Below, piece after piece: positions 1 to 8,772 of a stretch of 64,000 nucleotides of DNA; the stretch's first letter is position 1; each line of letters starts with the position of its first letter. Source of the stretch: Candidatus Gastranaerophilales bacterium (lineage in GTDB: Bacteria > Cyanobacteriota > Vampirovibrionia > Gastranaerophilales > Gastranaerophilaceae); assembly GCA_944325655.1 (NCBI GenBank), contig CALVAW010000004.1:1-64000 (forward strand), in the 5' to 3' direction. The notes beneath the pieces were generated by a model. It made no database searches, was not told the DNA's origin, and was given only the letters and a program-made list of their open reading frames with translations. The position numbers and the translations under genes are program-made.

Positions 1-48
1 GGAGTTGCAGTAGGACCGCCTGTCGGAGTTGCAGTAGGACCATCGGTT
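1..48. repeat. 24-bp tandem repeats coding for the PTxGPTA tail
   Basis: Two head-to-tail 24-bp units (1-24 and 25-48) begin identically with GGAGTTGCAGTAGGACC and then differ in a few bases. A third, diverged unit starts at 49. On the minus strand they encode an eight-residue Pro/Thr/Gly repeat in the surface-like protein. More units may lie outside the window. Confidence 0.75.
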
Positions 49-1508
49 GGGGTTTCTTGCAACATGCTTAACATTCTGTTTTCATCCAGGTCAAGGTCTA
101 AATGCACGTATGCCAAGGGCTGTAGATTTATTTTTGCATTTTCCGGGTTTGATAAATTTAATCCTATAGGTGAGTATAAATCTTCAATTTTTATAACCCT
201 GTTTCCATATATAGAAATTAATTCATTGTTATTATCTATAATTTGTCTGAATGCTGATGTTAATAGTGATTCATATTTTTCAGGTTCAAGATTATATGCT
301 TCTTTTAAACTTATATCATCTGTAAGTCCATACAAATCAAGAATATCCAGCGGGGTAGTGAGTGCGCCGTTAAGTTCTGAAAGATTTGCAACTGTTCTGT
401 CAGATGTTATATAACTTACTGTCGGCATTTCTTCTCTTTTGTCTGTCAAGAATTTATTCCAATCAAAAGAACTGTTATTTAATGCATCTTTAGTAATGAT
501 GCTTATAGGAATTTTAGGACATACAATTTCAAGTTTTCCGCCGTTTTTTACACAGTTTGAAATTGCATTTTTATAATTTTGTTCACTTGTATATTTGAAT
601 ATTTCATAGTTTTCTTTTATGAGGCTTATTCCATGCCATATTGCATCACCTGCGTATGAATCCATGGTTTCGATATTATATGTTTTTGCTAAATAATTGT
701 TTACTAATTTAAGTAATTCATCGTCATTTGAAGTGGCATTAATTTGTTCTTGAGGGATGGTGATTGTAGTTTTACCGTATGCGTTAGAATTATTTGGAGT
801 TAATTCGGTATTAAATACCATTGCGCTGTTAAAGTTTTCTGATGTTTCTTCGGTCATACTGAATACAGGGACTACGATCGGTCTTTCTCCTCCGGTTGTG
901 TAATCGGTGGCTCTTATTAATTCGGGATCAATATTTGAAACATCACCTTGTGTAAAGTCAATCATTCCGCTTGTAACTTTTTGAGCCATCCAAGGGTTTG
1001 TTTTAATATTTGCAAGTGCAGACATGTTTTTGTAATTTTCATCATCACTTGCATTTTCATATAAAGTTGCCGTTAAATCATCAAGATTTGTAAAATCATT
1101 ATATGCATCAGTGTTTTTTGTTAAATATGCTAATGATGTGGTGGGTTTATATGTTTCAGCTTCCCAGTTGCCTGTTAAATCAAATGTTATTGAAGGAGCA
1201 TCAAGTGTTTGAGCTAATTGGAATGCGTTATCTTCTTGTATTTCGGTTATTGCATTGGCAGTTAAATTTGAATAGTCTTTTATTCCTTTTTCAAATGATG
1301 CCGCTGATGTTTTAGTGGGGTTAAGAAGCGATGTAATAGCTAATAAAGCAGATGTTAAATATGCGGCATATTTATTTCTGCGGTTATTTTCTTGCCTGCC
1401 GTTAAAAGAAACAGAATTGTAATTAGGTTTAATATTGATTGGGTTGTCGGCTCTGCGCACATTTGGTGCTTTATTTGAGGCAATCAGCGAGATTTTATTT
1501 ACGTTCAT
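1..1508 (-). CDS. Partial surface-like protein with N-terminal I/V-x-F-x-G tag and C-terminal Pro/Thr repeats
   Basis: About 502 residues are visible; the C-terminal end runs off the window. I do not recognise the family. Residues 1-32 are Asn- and basic-rich and end in VSFNG (33-37). A single hydrophobic stretch follows at about 47-62 (AAYLTSALLAITSLL), then a TSAAS run that looks like a signal-peptidase site, so the mature part is probably outside the membrane. The long middle part has no motif I know. The visible end is a Thr/Pro repeat of the type PTDGPTATPTGGPTA, usual in cell-surface spacers. The start is ATG at 1508, with AGGAG about 8 bases upstream. The tag before the hydrophobic segment matches tags on the proteins that start at 23021, 25729 and 27178. 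Confidence 0.7.
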   Translation of the reverse strand, partial: MNVNKISLIASNKAPNVRRADNPINIKPNYNSVSFNGRQENNRRNKYAAYLTSALLAITSLLNPTKTSAASFEKGIKDYSNLTANAITEIQEDNAFQLAQTLDAPSITFDLTGNWEAETYKPTTSLAYLTKNTDAYNDFTNLDDLTATLYENASDDENYKNMSALANIKTNPWMAQKVTSGMIDFTQGDVSNIDPELIRATDYTTGGERPIVVPVFSMTEETSENFNSAMVFNTELTPNNSNAYGKTTITIPQEQINATSNDDELLKLVNNYLAKTYNIETMDSYAGDAIWHGISLIKENYEIFKYTSEQNYKNAISNCVKNGGKLEIVCPKIPISIITKDALNNSSFDWNKFLTDKREEMPTVSYITSDRTVANLSELNGALTTPLDILDLYGLTDDISLKEAYNLEPEKYESLLTSAFRQIIDNNNELISIYGNRVIKIEDLYSPIGLNLSNPENAKINLQPLAYVHLDLDLDENRMLSMLQETPTDGPTATPTGGPTAT

Positions 1509-1726
1509 TATCAACGACTCCTATAATGTTATTTGATGTTTATATAAATATAATGAATGATATTTGTTGCTCATAGCATAAGAAAATGCTTTTTATTTTT
1601 TACAATTCTTAATATTAAAAATTAAATTACGACTCATTAATTTTATACGGTGATTATAACATTTTAGTTTTTACTGTCAATTTAAAAAGAATTATTTTGG
1701 TAATTTTAGTGTATTTTATAAAAATT

Positions 1727-1757
1727 AAAAAGGAGATAATTTGCTTATCTCCTTTTT
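1727..1757 (-). terminator. Rho-independent terminator after tRNA-Gly
   Basis: A 13-bp perfect stem (AAAAAGGAGATAA with TTATCTCCTTTTT) around a 5-base loop, directly after the 3' end of tRNA-Gly on the minus strand and followed there by a T-rich run. Confidence 0.8.
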
Positions 1758-1761
1758 AATT

Positions 1762-1834
1762 AGCGGAAGACGAGGCTCGAACTCGCAACATCCTGCTTGG
1801 AAGGCAGGTACTCTACCAATTGAGTTACTTCCGC
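1762..1834 (-). tRNA. tRNA-Gly (anticodon TCC)
   Basis: The minus strand folds as a full cloverleaf. The acceptor stem is GCGGAAG with CTTCCGC, the anticodon loop CTTCCAA carries TCC, and the T loop GTTCGAGCC is normal. CCA is not encoded. Confidence 0.95.
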
Positions 1835-1894
1835 ATTATTTTAGTTTTTTCTGTATTTTTATTTAATTATAAACAAAAAATATTTGCAATATTT

Positions 1895-3073
1895 TTATAA
1901 AATTTTGTCTAACCTTTCCATAGCTTCTTTTGTGTTTTCATTAGTATTAAAAGAAGTTAATCTAAAAAAGCCTTCTCCGTTTTTTCCGAAGCCTGCTCCC
2001 GGTGTTCCTACTATTCCGGCTTTTTCAAGAAGAAAGTCAAAAAATTCCCAACTTGTTAAATTATTAGGACATTTTAGCCAAATATAAGGAGAATGCAGTC
2101 CTCCGGTAAACCAGATATTATGTTTTTTTAGAGTGTCGGCTATGATTTTAGCATTTTTTTTGTAGTAATTAATATTTTCGTATATTTCTTTTTGACCTTT
2201 TTCGCTAAAAACTGCCTCAGCCCCTTTTTGAACAATGTAGGGTACGCCGTTAAATTTTGTTGTTTGTCTGCGAAGCCACATTTTATTAAGACTCATTCCG
2301 TTATATACTAATTCTTCTCCGACAATAGTATATCCGCAGCGTGTTCCTGTGAAACCTGCAGTTTTTGATAGCGAACAAAACTCTATAGCGCAAGTTTTTG
2401 CACCTTCAATTTCAAAAATGCTTTTTGGTAAATTTTCATCAGAGATGAAGCATTCGTATGCTGCATCAAATAGGATTATTGCTTCATTTGCTTTTGCCCA
2501 TTTTACCCATTGTTCGAGTTGATTTTTATTATATGCTGCTCCTGTCGGGTTATTTGGTGAACATATATATACTATGTCAGCTTTAATTTCATCTTTTGGC
2601 AAGGGAAGAAAATTATTTTGTTGATTTGCTTCTAAAAAAATAATTTTTCTATCTTGCATTGTATTTGTGTCAACATAAACAGGATATACAGGATCGGGTA
2701 TAAGAACAGTATTTTCTTTTGAAAATAAGTCTAAGATATTTCCCAAATCAGATTTTGCTCCGTCTGAGATAAAAATTTCATCCAGTTTTAAGTTTACATT
2801 TCTTTTTTTATAATAATTTTGAATCTTTTCCTTTAAAAAATCATAGCCTTGCTCGGGGCCGTATCCTCTAAATCCTTCCGGAGTGCCCATTTCAATTACC
2901 GCCTTTTGCATTGCTTCCACAACGCTTTTGCATAAAGGTTTTGTTACATCTCCTATACCAAGTCTTATAATTTTTTTATCGGGGTTGTTTTTGCTGTATT
3001 CGTTTACTTTTTTAGCTATCGTAGAAAAAAGATAACTTTCTGCAAGTTTTTTATAATTCTCATTTGTTTTCAT
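1895..3073 (-). CDS. dapL: LL-diaminopimelate aminotransferase
   Basis: A 392-residue fold-type I PLP enzyme that transfers an amino group from glutamate to tetrahydrodipicolinate to give LL-diaminopimelate, a one-step route to lysine and peptidoglycan precursors in the cytoplasm. The sequence shows the RLGIGDVTKPL opening, FRGYGPEQGY, the CSPNNPTGA loop, and the PLP-lysine segment SLSKTAGFTGTRCGY. Near the end, PGAGFGKNGEGFFRLT resembles the family's C-terminal arginine segment. The length is normal for DapL. The family is known from cyanobacteria, plants, Chlamydiae and some anaerobes, which fits the proposed lineage. The gene stands alone between tRNA-Gly and a TonB-like gene. Confidence 0.93.
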   Translation of the reverse strand: MKTNENYKKLAESYLFSTIAKKVNEYSKNNPDKKIIRLGIGDVTKPLCKSVVEAMQKAVIEMGTPEGFRGYGPEQGYDFLKEKIQNYYKKRNVNLKLDEIFISDGAKSDLGNILDLFSKENTVLIPDPVYPVYVDTNTMQDRKIIFLEANQQNNFLPLPKDEIKADIVYICSPNNPTGAAYNKNQLEQWVKWAKANEAIILFDAAYECFISDENLPKSIFEIEGAKTCAIEFCSLSKTAGFTGTRCGYTIVGEELVYNGMSLNKMWLRRQTTKFNGVPYIVQKGAEAVFSEKGQKEIYENINYYKKNAKIIADTLKKHNIWFTGGLHSPYIWLKCPNNLTSWEFFDFLLEKAGIVGTPGAGFGKNGEGFFRLTSFNTNENTKEAMERLDKIL

Positions 3074-3136
3074 TTTACCCCGCTTTCGTTACTGGAATTA
3101 TACTTTTTTTAGCGTTTTTTTGCAAGTAAAAGAAAA

Positions 3137-4765
3137 TCAGTTCATTTCTGCACTTAAGGTCACTTCAACAGATTTTGAAATAATACCGTGACTTGGCGGC
3201 TTCATATAGGTGAGAGTGTCTGTTATTACTTTTTTAACTGTCGTATCAATCAGTTCGGAGCCTGATGATGCTACTACTTTAATTGAATCTACATTTCCGT
3301 TTGGCGATATTTTTATGTCAATCTTAACAATTTTATTTATCGGAATATCATTAACAAGCAGCAGTTCATTTTGCAGATTAAGTTTGATATTTTTACCTGC
3401 CAGTTGAAGATATTTTTTGTATGAATCTTTTTTTGTAACGCTTTCAGGAGCTTCCCAAGCTATTCTTGTAATGGTTGGAGAATACACAGGCTGGGATGGG
3501 GCAGGTTGTTGTATGGAAAAATCTTCTATACTGTTTTCTTTTGGTATTAATTTTGCTTGTCCGGGTGTGTAGTTATAGTCATTATTGTAATTTTCGTCAT
3601 AATCTTCAAAAGGCTCTTCAAATGAAGCTATTTCTTTGTTTTCTTCAATAATGTCAGAAGTTCCTTTAATTGATATAAGGGCAAAACTTCCTAAAATAAG
3701 AAATATTACAATTGTAATTAATACCATACGTTTATTTTTTGCACTTATTATTGTTTTGATGGGAGGAAGTTCAACTTTTGGAATTTCATCAAAAATAGCG
3801 TCTATTACTTTTTTGCTTATTTGTTTTTTATCATTTTTGTCTGATAAATCAAACATTTGGATTGTTTTAGGTTTATCGTTTTCAAAGGTGTTATCCGCAT
3901 CGTTAAAAGACTTGATATTATAAGTGTCATCTATATCGTCACTTTTTAGTTTTATATTGCTTTGGTATTGACTTTCCGATGAAGCATTATTTAAATTTTC
4001 TTCAAAAGTTGCGAATTTGCTTTGTTTTTCGAAGTTTGCATTGACTGCTAAAACCGGTGTTTTTATTTCATTTTTTCTTATTAAATTGGGATAATAACGG
4101 ATATTATTTGCAAGTTTTTCAAATTCAATTGCATCTATAAATTTTGCTCTGCAAGAATCACAATTCATAAGATGTTGAATAAGTTGTCTTTTATATACTG
4201 AAGAAAGGTCGTTATCAATAAATTTCAGAAATAAACCCAAGCAATCCACATGTTTTCCAAGAAGAGTTTTGGTTGCCATAGAATGTTTGGTTAAGGAAGC
4301 AAATTTTTTGATATCAATGATAAAATCCAGTGTAGGATAATAAAATTTTGAATCATGCGAGCAGGACGGTATATTTTTTGCATCAATAAAGCCTATCATT
4401 TTAGCTTCTTTTATTTTTGAACCTATTTGGACAATGAAATAAAAATGAGGCATAATATCCATATCCATGTGGATTTTAGGTATTTTTACCGTTTTTTCCT
4501 TATAAAGAGTTATAACATCTATTCTGTAATTTCCGTAATAAATGTCGCTTAGTTTAAATTCTTCGAATAACATGGGGATTTTATATGCGCTTCTTCTTGT
4601 GTCTATTTTAAATTTTTTGGCACGCAGGTAGCTAATGGCGCAAAAAATTCCAAGTATTTCAATCATGCCTCTTTTTCTTATTTGAGGGCTTGACAAAGCA
4701 CTTGCTAAAAGCTTGGCGGAATGTGCCTGTTCATCATTTATTTTAATAATATCTAAGTCCAACAT
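3137..4765 (-). CDS. Zinc-finger and TonB-like single-pass membrane protein
   Basis: 542 residues. The N-terminal half (about 1-170) is a soluble region I cannot name; it vaguely recalls DUF1822-type cyanobacterial proteins, but I am not sure. H198-x3-C202-x2-C205 matches the anti-sigma zinc-finger (zf-HC2) spacing. One membrane helix lies near 347-367 (VLITIVIFLILGSFALISI). A Pro/Glu-rich spacer and a C-terminal region (about 445-542) with the TonB C-terminal pattern follow (V-x-I-x-I-x-P-x-G-x-V ... SSG ... ID). This order would put the zinc finger in the cytoplasm and the TonB-like part in the periplasm. It could be a TonB-like energy transducer, or a membrane anti-sigma sensor that borrowed the TonB fold. 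No ExbB/ExbD genes are nearby. Confidence 0.65.
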   Translation of the reverse strand: MLDLDIIKINDEQAHSAKLLASALSSPQIRKRGMIEILGIFCAISYLRAKKFKIDTRRSAYKIPMLFEEFKLSDIYYGNYRIDVITLYKEKTVKIPKIHMDMDIMPHFYFIVQIGSKIKEAKMIGFIDAKNIPSCSHDSKFYYPTLDFIIDIKKFASLTKHSMATKTLLGKHVDCLGLFLKFIDNDLSSVYKRQLIQHLMNCDSCRAKFIDAIEFEKLANNIRYYPNLIRKNEIKTPVLAVNANFEKQSKFATFEENLNNASSESQYQSNIKLKSDDIDDTYNIKSFNDADNTFENDKPKTIQMFDLSDKNDKKQISKKVIDAIFDEIPKVELPPIKTIISAKNKRMVLITIVIFLILGSFALISIKGTSDIIEENKEIASFEEPFEDYDENYNNDYNYTPGQAKLIPKENSIEDFSIQQPAPSQPVYSPTITRIAWEAPESVTKKDSYKKYLQLAGKNIKLNLQNELLLVNDIPINKIVKIDIKISPNGNVDSIKVVASSGSELIDTTVKKVITDTLTYMKPPSHGIISKSVEVTLSAEMN

Positions 4766-4932
4766 TATTCTAATTTTAAATTAAACCAATAACTCTTATT
4801 ATATAATTTGACACATACAAAAATATTTTTCAAAAAATTGGCGTTGTTTTTTTATGTTTTGTTGCATTTTCTTAATAAAAAAAATTAATTTTATATTTTG
4901 TTTTAAATTTTTTTATACTACAATTCTACATT

Positions 4933-6990
4933 ATGAAGAAAGATTTTTTATTGGAAGTAAGGGTTCAGGAGCTTCCCTATAAATTTATTCCGTCGGCGTG
5001 TAATCAATTGAAAAGCTCTTTTGAAAAATTATTTAAAGAAAATGCACTAAATTATGACAAGATAAATGTTTATGCTACACCAAGGCGTCTTGTTGTATTG
5101 ACAGAAGGTTTGTCTTTTTGTCAGGAAAATATTGAAAAAGATGTCAGAGGTCCTATTTTAAATATTGCAAAGAATGACAAGGGTGAATATACTCCTGCTG
5201 CTCTTGGTTTTGCGAAAAAAAACGGAGTCGATGTTTCGGCTTTGTACGAAAAGGATAATTATATATGGGCAAAAATAGAGATAAAGGGAAATTTAGCTTC
5301 GGACATTCTCAAAGACAACATTGAAACACTTATTTTAAAACTTCAAGGTCCTCATTTTATGCGCTGGAAGGATTTTGAAGAAAAGTTTTCACGCCCTATT
5401 GAAAATGTTGTGGCTATTTTTGGGGATGAAGTTGTTGATTTAAGCATTATGGACAAAAAGGCAACAAACAAAACTCAAGGACACAGGTTTTCTTCCAATC
5501 GTGATGTCACAATAGATAGACCGCAAAATTATATTGATTTGATGAGAAAATCAAATGTTATTGTGAATCAAGACGAAAGAAAACAGGTTATAGTTGAAGC
5601 TGCGCTTAAATGTGCAAATGACAAGAATTTATCGGTTAATTTTGATGAAATACCCGAATTGCTTGAAGAAGTTACATATATAACCGAATGGCCCGTTGCG
5701 GTTATGTGTGAATTTGATGAAAAATATCTTCAAATTCCGGCAGTTGTCACAACAACTGTTATGTCCAGTCATCAAAGATATTTTCCGCTTTGGACAAAAG
5801 ACGGACAACTTTCAAACAAATTTATAACCATGGCAAATTATACGGGAGATGATTTTTCAAATATAAAAGCCGGTAATCAAAGGGTTATAGCGGCTCGCCT
5901 TGAAGATGCCATCTTTTTCTATAATGAAGACACAAAAACAAAGTTAGTTGATAAATATGATAAGTTAAAAGGTATGACGTTCCAAAAAGGCTTGGGAACG
6001 TTGTTTGATAAAACTCAAAGAATGTCAAAGCTGGCCGATAAAATTTGCGATGAATTAAATATAAATGATAAAGAGGATATTTTGCGTTGTGCTAAGCTTG
6101 CAAAATGCGACCTTTCAACAAGTTTAGTGTTTGAATTTACAGAACTGCAAGGTTTTATTGGCGAAAATTATGCTTTTAAAGATGGTGAAAGGCATAATGT
6201 TGCAAAAGGAATATGTGAACATTATTTTCCTTTGGGCGCAGATTCGGCACTTCCTTCAGGTATTGAAGGACAAATAGTTTCGATAGCTGATAAAATTGAT
6301 ACAATTTGTGCTTTATTTATTTCAACACAAGGAGATAAAAAGAAAAAACGTCCTACGGGTTCAAATGACCCTTTGGGCGCAAGACGTGCTGCGATAGGAG
6401 TTTTGAGAATAATTATTGAAAAAGGTTTGCAGGTTAATCTTGATGAGATAATGGATTGTTCTTTAAGACTTTTGTCGGATGAATTTTCAATTATTTTGGA
6501 AGGTTCGATAAAGAATGATTTGAAAGATTTCTTTATGCAAAGATTATTGGTAATGTATGAAAAAGAATATGACAGAAAGATTTTTCTTGCATTAGAGGGT
6601 GTTAATCCTTTTGTCAATTTATGTGAATTTATTAAAAAAGCAGATATTTTGAAGAAAAATTTGAGTGATGAGAATTTTATAAATATAAAAGAAAATGCAA
6701 AACGTGTTTTGAGAATTCTAAAAGATGAACAAAAAGGCGAAGTTGATGAGTCTTTGTTTGCTTTAAATGAAGAAAAAAACTTGTATAATGCTATAAAAGC
6801 CCACAATGAAAAGATTGATGATTTGGAAAAATATATAAAATCTTTAAATTCTTTGACAAAGCCTACGTCGGAATTTTTTGAAAATGTGCTTGTTATGGAC
6901 AAGGACGAAAAAGTTAAAAACAATCGTCTCAATCTTTTGAGTATTTTAAAAGAAAAATATTTAGCAGTATGCAATTTTGAAAAACTTTAG
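4933..6990 (+). CDS. glyS: Glycyl-tRNA synthetase, beta subunit
   Basis: 685 residues, normal length for the beta chain of the alpha2-beta2 bacterial glycyl-tRNA synthetase, which recognises and helps charge tRNA-Gly in the cytoplasm. The opening FLLEVRVQELPYKFIP, the TPRRLVVL segment, VRGP, the VTTTVMSSHQRYFPL block, and the HD-like LAKCDLSTSLVFEF and GIEGQIVSIADKIDTICALF segments are typical of GlyS. The alpha subunit gene (glyQ) is not in the window. The next gene begins directly after the TAG stop. Confidence 0.95.
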   Translation: MKKDFLLEVRVQELPYKFIPSACNQLKSSFEKLFKENALNYDKINVYATPRRLVVLTEGLSFCQENIEKDVRGPILNIAKNDKGEYTPAALGFAKKNGVDVSALYEKDNYIWAKIEIKGNLASDILKDNIETLILKLQGPHFMRWKDFEEKFSRPIENVVAIFGDEVVDLSIMDKKATNKTQGHRFSSNRDVTIDRPQNYIDLMRKSNVIVNQDERKQVIVEAALKCANDKNLSVNFDEIPELLEEVTYITEWPVAVMCEFDEKYLQIPAVVTTTVMSSHQRYFPLWTKDGQLSNKFITMANYTGDDFSNIKAGNQRVIAARLEDAIFFYNEDTKTKLVDKYDKLKGMTFQKGLGTLFDKTQRMSKLADKICDELNINDKEDILRCAKLAKCDLSTSLVFEFTELQGFIGENYAFKDGERHNVAKGICEHYFPLGADSALPSGIEGQIVSIADKIDTICALFISTQGDKKKKRPTGSNDPLGARRAAIGVLRIIIEKGLQVNLDEIMDCSLRLLSDEFSIILEGSIKNDLKDFFMQRLLVMYEKEYDRKIFLALEGVNPFVNLCEFIKKADILKKNLSDENFINIKENAKRVLRILKDEQKGEVDESLFALNEEKNLYNAIKAHNEKIDDLEKYIKSLNSLTKPTSEFFENVLVMDKDEKVKNNRLNLLSILKEKYLAVCNFEKL

Positions 6991-8064
6991 ATGAAGATAT
7001 TAATTGTAAGTGATTTATATCCATTGATTGCAGATAGTACGATACCTTCTGTTGTTGAGGAATTTGCGCTTGCATTTAAAAAAAGAGTTGAAAAAGTTGT
7101 AATAATACGACCGAATTTTTTGTTAAACACATTTATTCGCAAGCATAAAATTATTAAATCAGGTGAATATTTAAGGAATGGAATTAAAATATATAACAGA
7201 AATTTTATTTTGCCTTTTATTTTTGAAGATGAGGACTTTATTTCAAATTTTAAAGATTTTGATTTAATAATTTCTCACATGCCATCGGGTCATATATATG
7301 CGGATTTATTAAATAAAAGGCTTAATTTGCCTCATATAGCAATTGTTCATCAAAGCGATTTTGAGGTGATTACAAGTTTTAAATACTGTTTGTATTTTAA
7401 AAAAAGGCTAAAAAAAGCGCTCTATAATTGTTCTTCTTTGGGCGCAAGAAATAAATTTTTGGCGGAATATTTTAATTGTGATTTTATTTTGCCCTCTTTT
7501 GTTTATGAAAAAAATATAATTAAAACTAAGATTTTTAAAAATAAGAAAATTAAATTTATTACTCTATCTAAATTAATAAAAAGAAAAAATATTAATTTGG
7601 TTATTGAGGCTCTAAAAAGCGTTGATTTTGATTTTGAGTATGATATATACGGAGAAGGCAGGCAAAAGAATGAGCTTCAAAATCTTATTTTAAAATTAAA
7701 TCTTCAAGATAAAATAAAAATTCATAATTTTATAAACCACAATGAAATATATGAGAAATTGGACGAAAGCGACATTTTTATTTTACCTTCGATAAAAGAA
7801 TCTTTTGGAGTAGCTTTTTTTGAGGCGATGTCCAGAGGCTTAATAGTTATTGCAGGCGTTGATACCGGCATGGATGGGATTATAAGAAATGATGAAAACG
7901 GATATTTGGTTGAACCCGATGTTAAATCCGTCTTTAAAGTTTTAAGCAAATTAAAAGAAATTGATTTTGAAGATATAAGCAGAAAAACTATTGAAACAAT
8001 CAGAAATTTTGAAGAAGGAAAAATTATGACGAAATATTTTGAAAATATTAAAAAAAATCTATGA
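6991..8064 (+). CDS. Glycosyltransferase, GT4-like (GT-B fold)
   Basis: 357 residues. Transfers a sugar from a nucleotide-sugar donor to a glycan or lipid; the acceptor is unknown. The C-terminal half has the donor-site signature of GT4 enzymes: ILPSIKESFGVAFFEAMSRG (about residues 265-284, the E-x7-E motif), then NDENGYLVEP. The N-terminal half opens ILIVSDLYPL, as GT-B enzymes do. The ATG touches the stop codon of glyS, so the two are probably cotranscribed. There is no signal peptide or membrane helix. Confidence 0.85.
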   Translation: MKILIVSDLYPLIADSTIPSVVEEFALAFKKRVEKVVIIRPNFLLNTFIRKHKIIKSGEYLRNGIKIYNRNFILPFIFEDEDFISNFKDFDLIISHMPSGHIYADLLNKRLNLPHIAIVHQSDFEVITSFKYCLYFKKRLKKALYNCSSLGARNKFLAEYFNCDFILPSFVYEKNIIKTKIFKNKKIKFITLSKLIKRKNINLVIEALKSVDFDFEYDIYGEGRQKNELQNLILKLNLQDKIKIHNFINHNEIYEKLDESDIFILPSIKESFGVAFFEAMSRGLIVIAGVDTGMDGIIRNDENGYLVEPDVKSVFKVLSKLKEIDFEDISRKTIETIRNFEEGKIMTKYFENIKKNL

Positions 8065-8118
8065 AATAAGATATTTTTTAAATATAATAGTTTCAGATTA
8101 ATAGAAAAGGAATTAAAA

Positions 8119-8772
8119 ATGCAAGCAAGACGAGCAAGCAGAGAATTAGCTTTAATATTGTTTTCGCAATTGGACAAGAATTTAGATAAATATAAAAATG
8201 AAGATTTTACACAGATTGTTTTAAAATCCGTAAGAACATTGATTTCAAATTCTTATGATGAGGTTTCAATGAGTGTTTCGGATTTGACAAATATTAAAAA
8301 TCAAATTATTGAATTTGAAAATAATCACGAAGATAATTTATCCCGTCCTATAGATAGTGAAAATATTCCGGTACAAATTCCTTTGACTTCTGATTTGGAA
8401 GGCAAAATTGATATTTTACTAAACGTTGCTGAAAAAACATTATCGGCTCTTGATGTTGCTGAGTTATGCACTCTTGCTAATAAAGAAGATGTTCGTGAGT
8501 ATATTATAAAAATTTGTTTTGAATATCAAAAAAACAAGGAAGAAATTGATAAAATAATAAGTGAATTTGCCTTTGGATGGGACATTGACAGATTATTTAA
8601 AATTGATAAAGATATTTTAAGAATTGCAATAACAGAATTGGCTTTTGTTAAAGATGCTCCTCATAAGGTTGTTATTGATGAAGCGTTGGAATTGGCGAAA
8701 AAATATTCTACAGACGATTCTCCGTCTTTTATAAACGGTATATTAGCAAGAGTAGTTGAAAAATATGTTTAA
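8119..8772 (+). CDS. nusB: Transcription antitermination protein NusB, cyanobacterial-type long form
   Basis: 217 residues against about 140 in E. coli. NusB binds boxA RNA with S10 (NusE) in rRNA antitermination. The C-terminal part (KDILRIAITELAFVKDAPHKVVIDEALELAKKYS ... FINGILARVV, long block at about 165-217) is canonical. The start MQARRASRELALILFSQL followed by a long helical insertion is the layout I associate with cyanobacterial NusB, which supports the lineage call. An SD-like AAAAGGA precedes the ATG. It overlaps ftsY by 8 bases. Confidence 0.92.
   Translation: MQARRASRELALILFSQLDKNLDKYKNEDFTQIVLKSVRTLISNSYDEVSMSVSDLTNIKNQIIEFENNHEDNLSRPIDSENIPVQIPLTSDLEGKIDILLNVAEKTLSALDVAELCTLANKEDVREYIIKICFEYQKNKEEIDKIISEFAFGWDIDRLFKIDKDILRIAITELAFVKDAPHKVVIDEALELAKKYSTDDSPSFINGILARVVEKYV

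Noticed and set aside
1-60. CRISPR-like repeats
   Set aside because: The 24-bp units are directly joined without spacers and encode a Pro/Thr repeat in frame.
64-414. Plus-strand open frame of 116 codons
   Set aside because: It is the antisense shadow of the partial surface-like gene, which has a long coherent minus-strand frame, a ribosome site and repeats.
6222-6974. Minus-strand open frame of 250 codons
   Set aside because: It lies wholly inside glyS on the other strand; the translation is Phe/Ser/Lys-rich without any domain, as expected of antisense AT-rich DNA.
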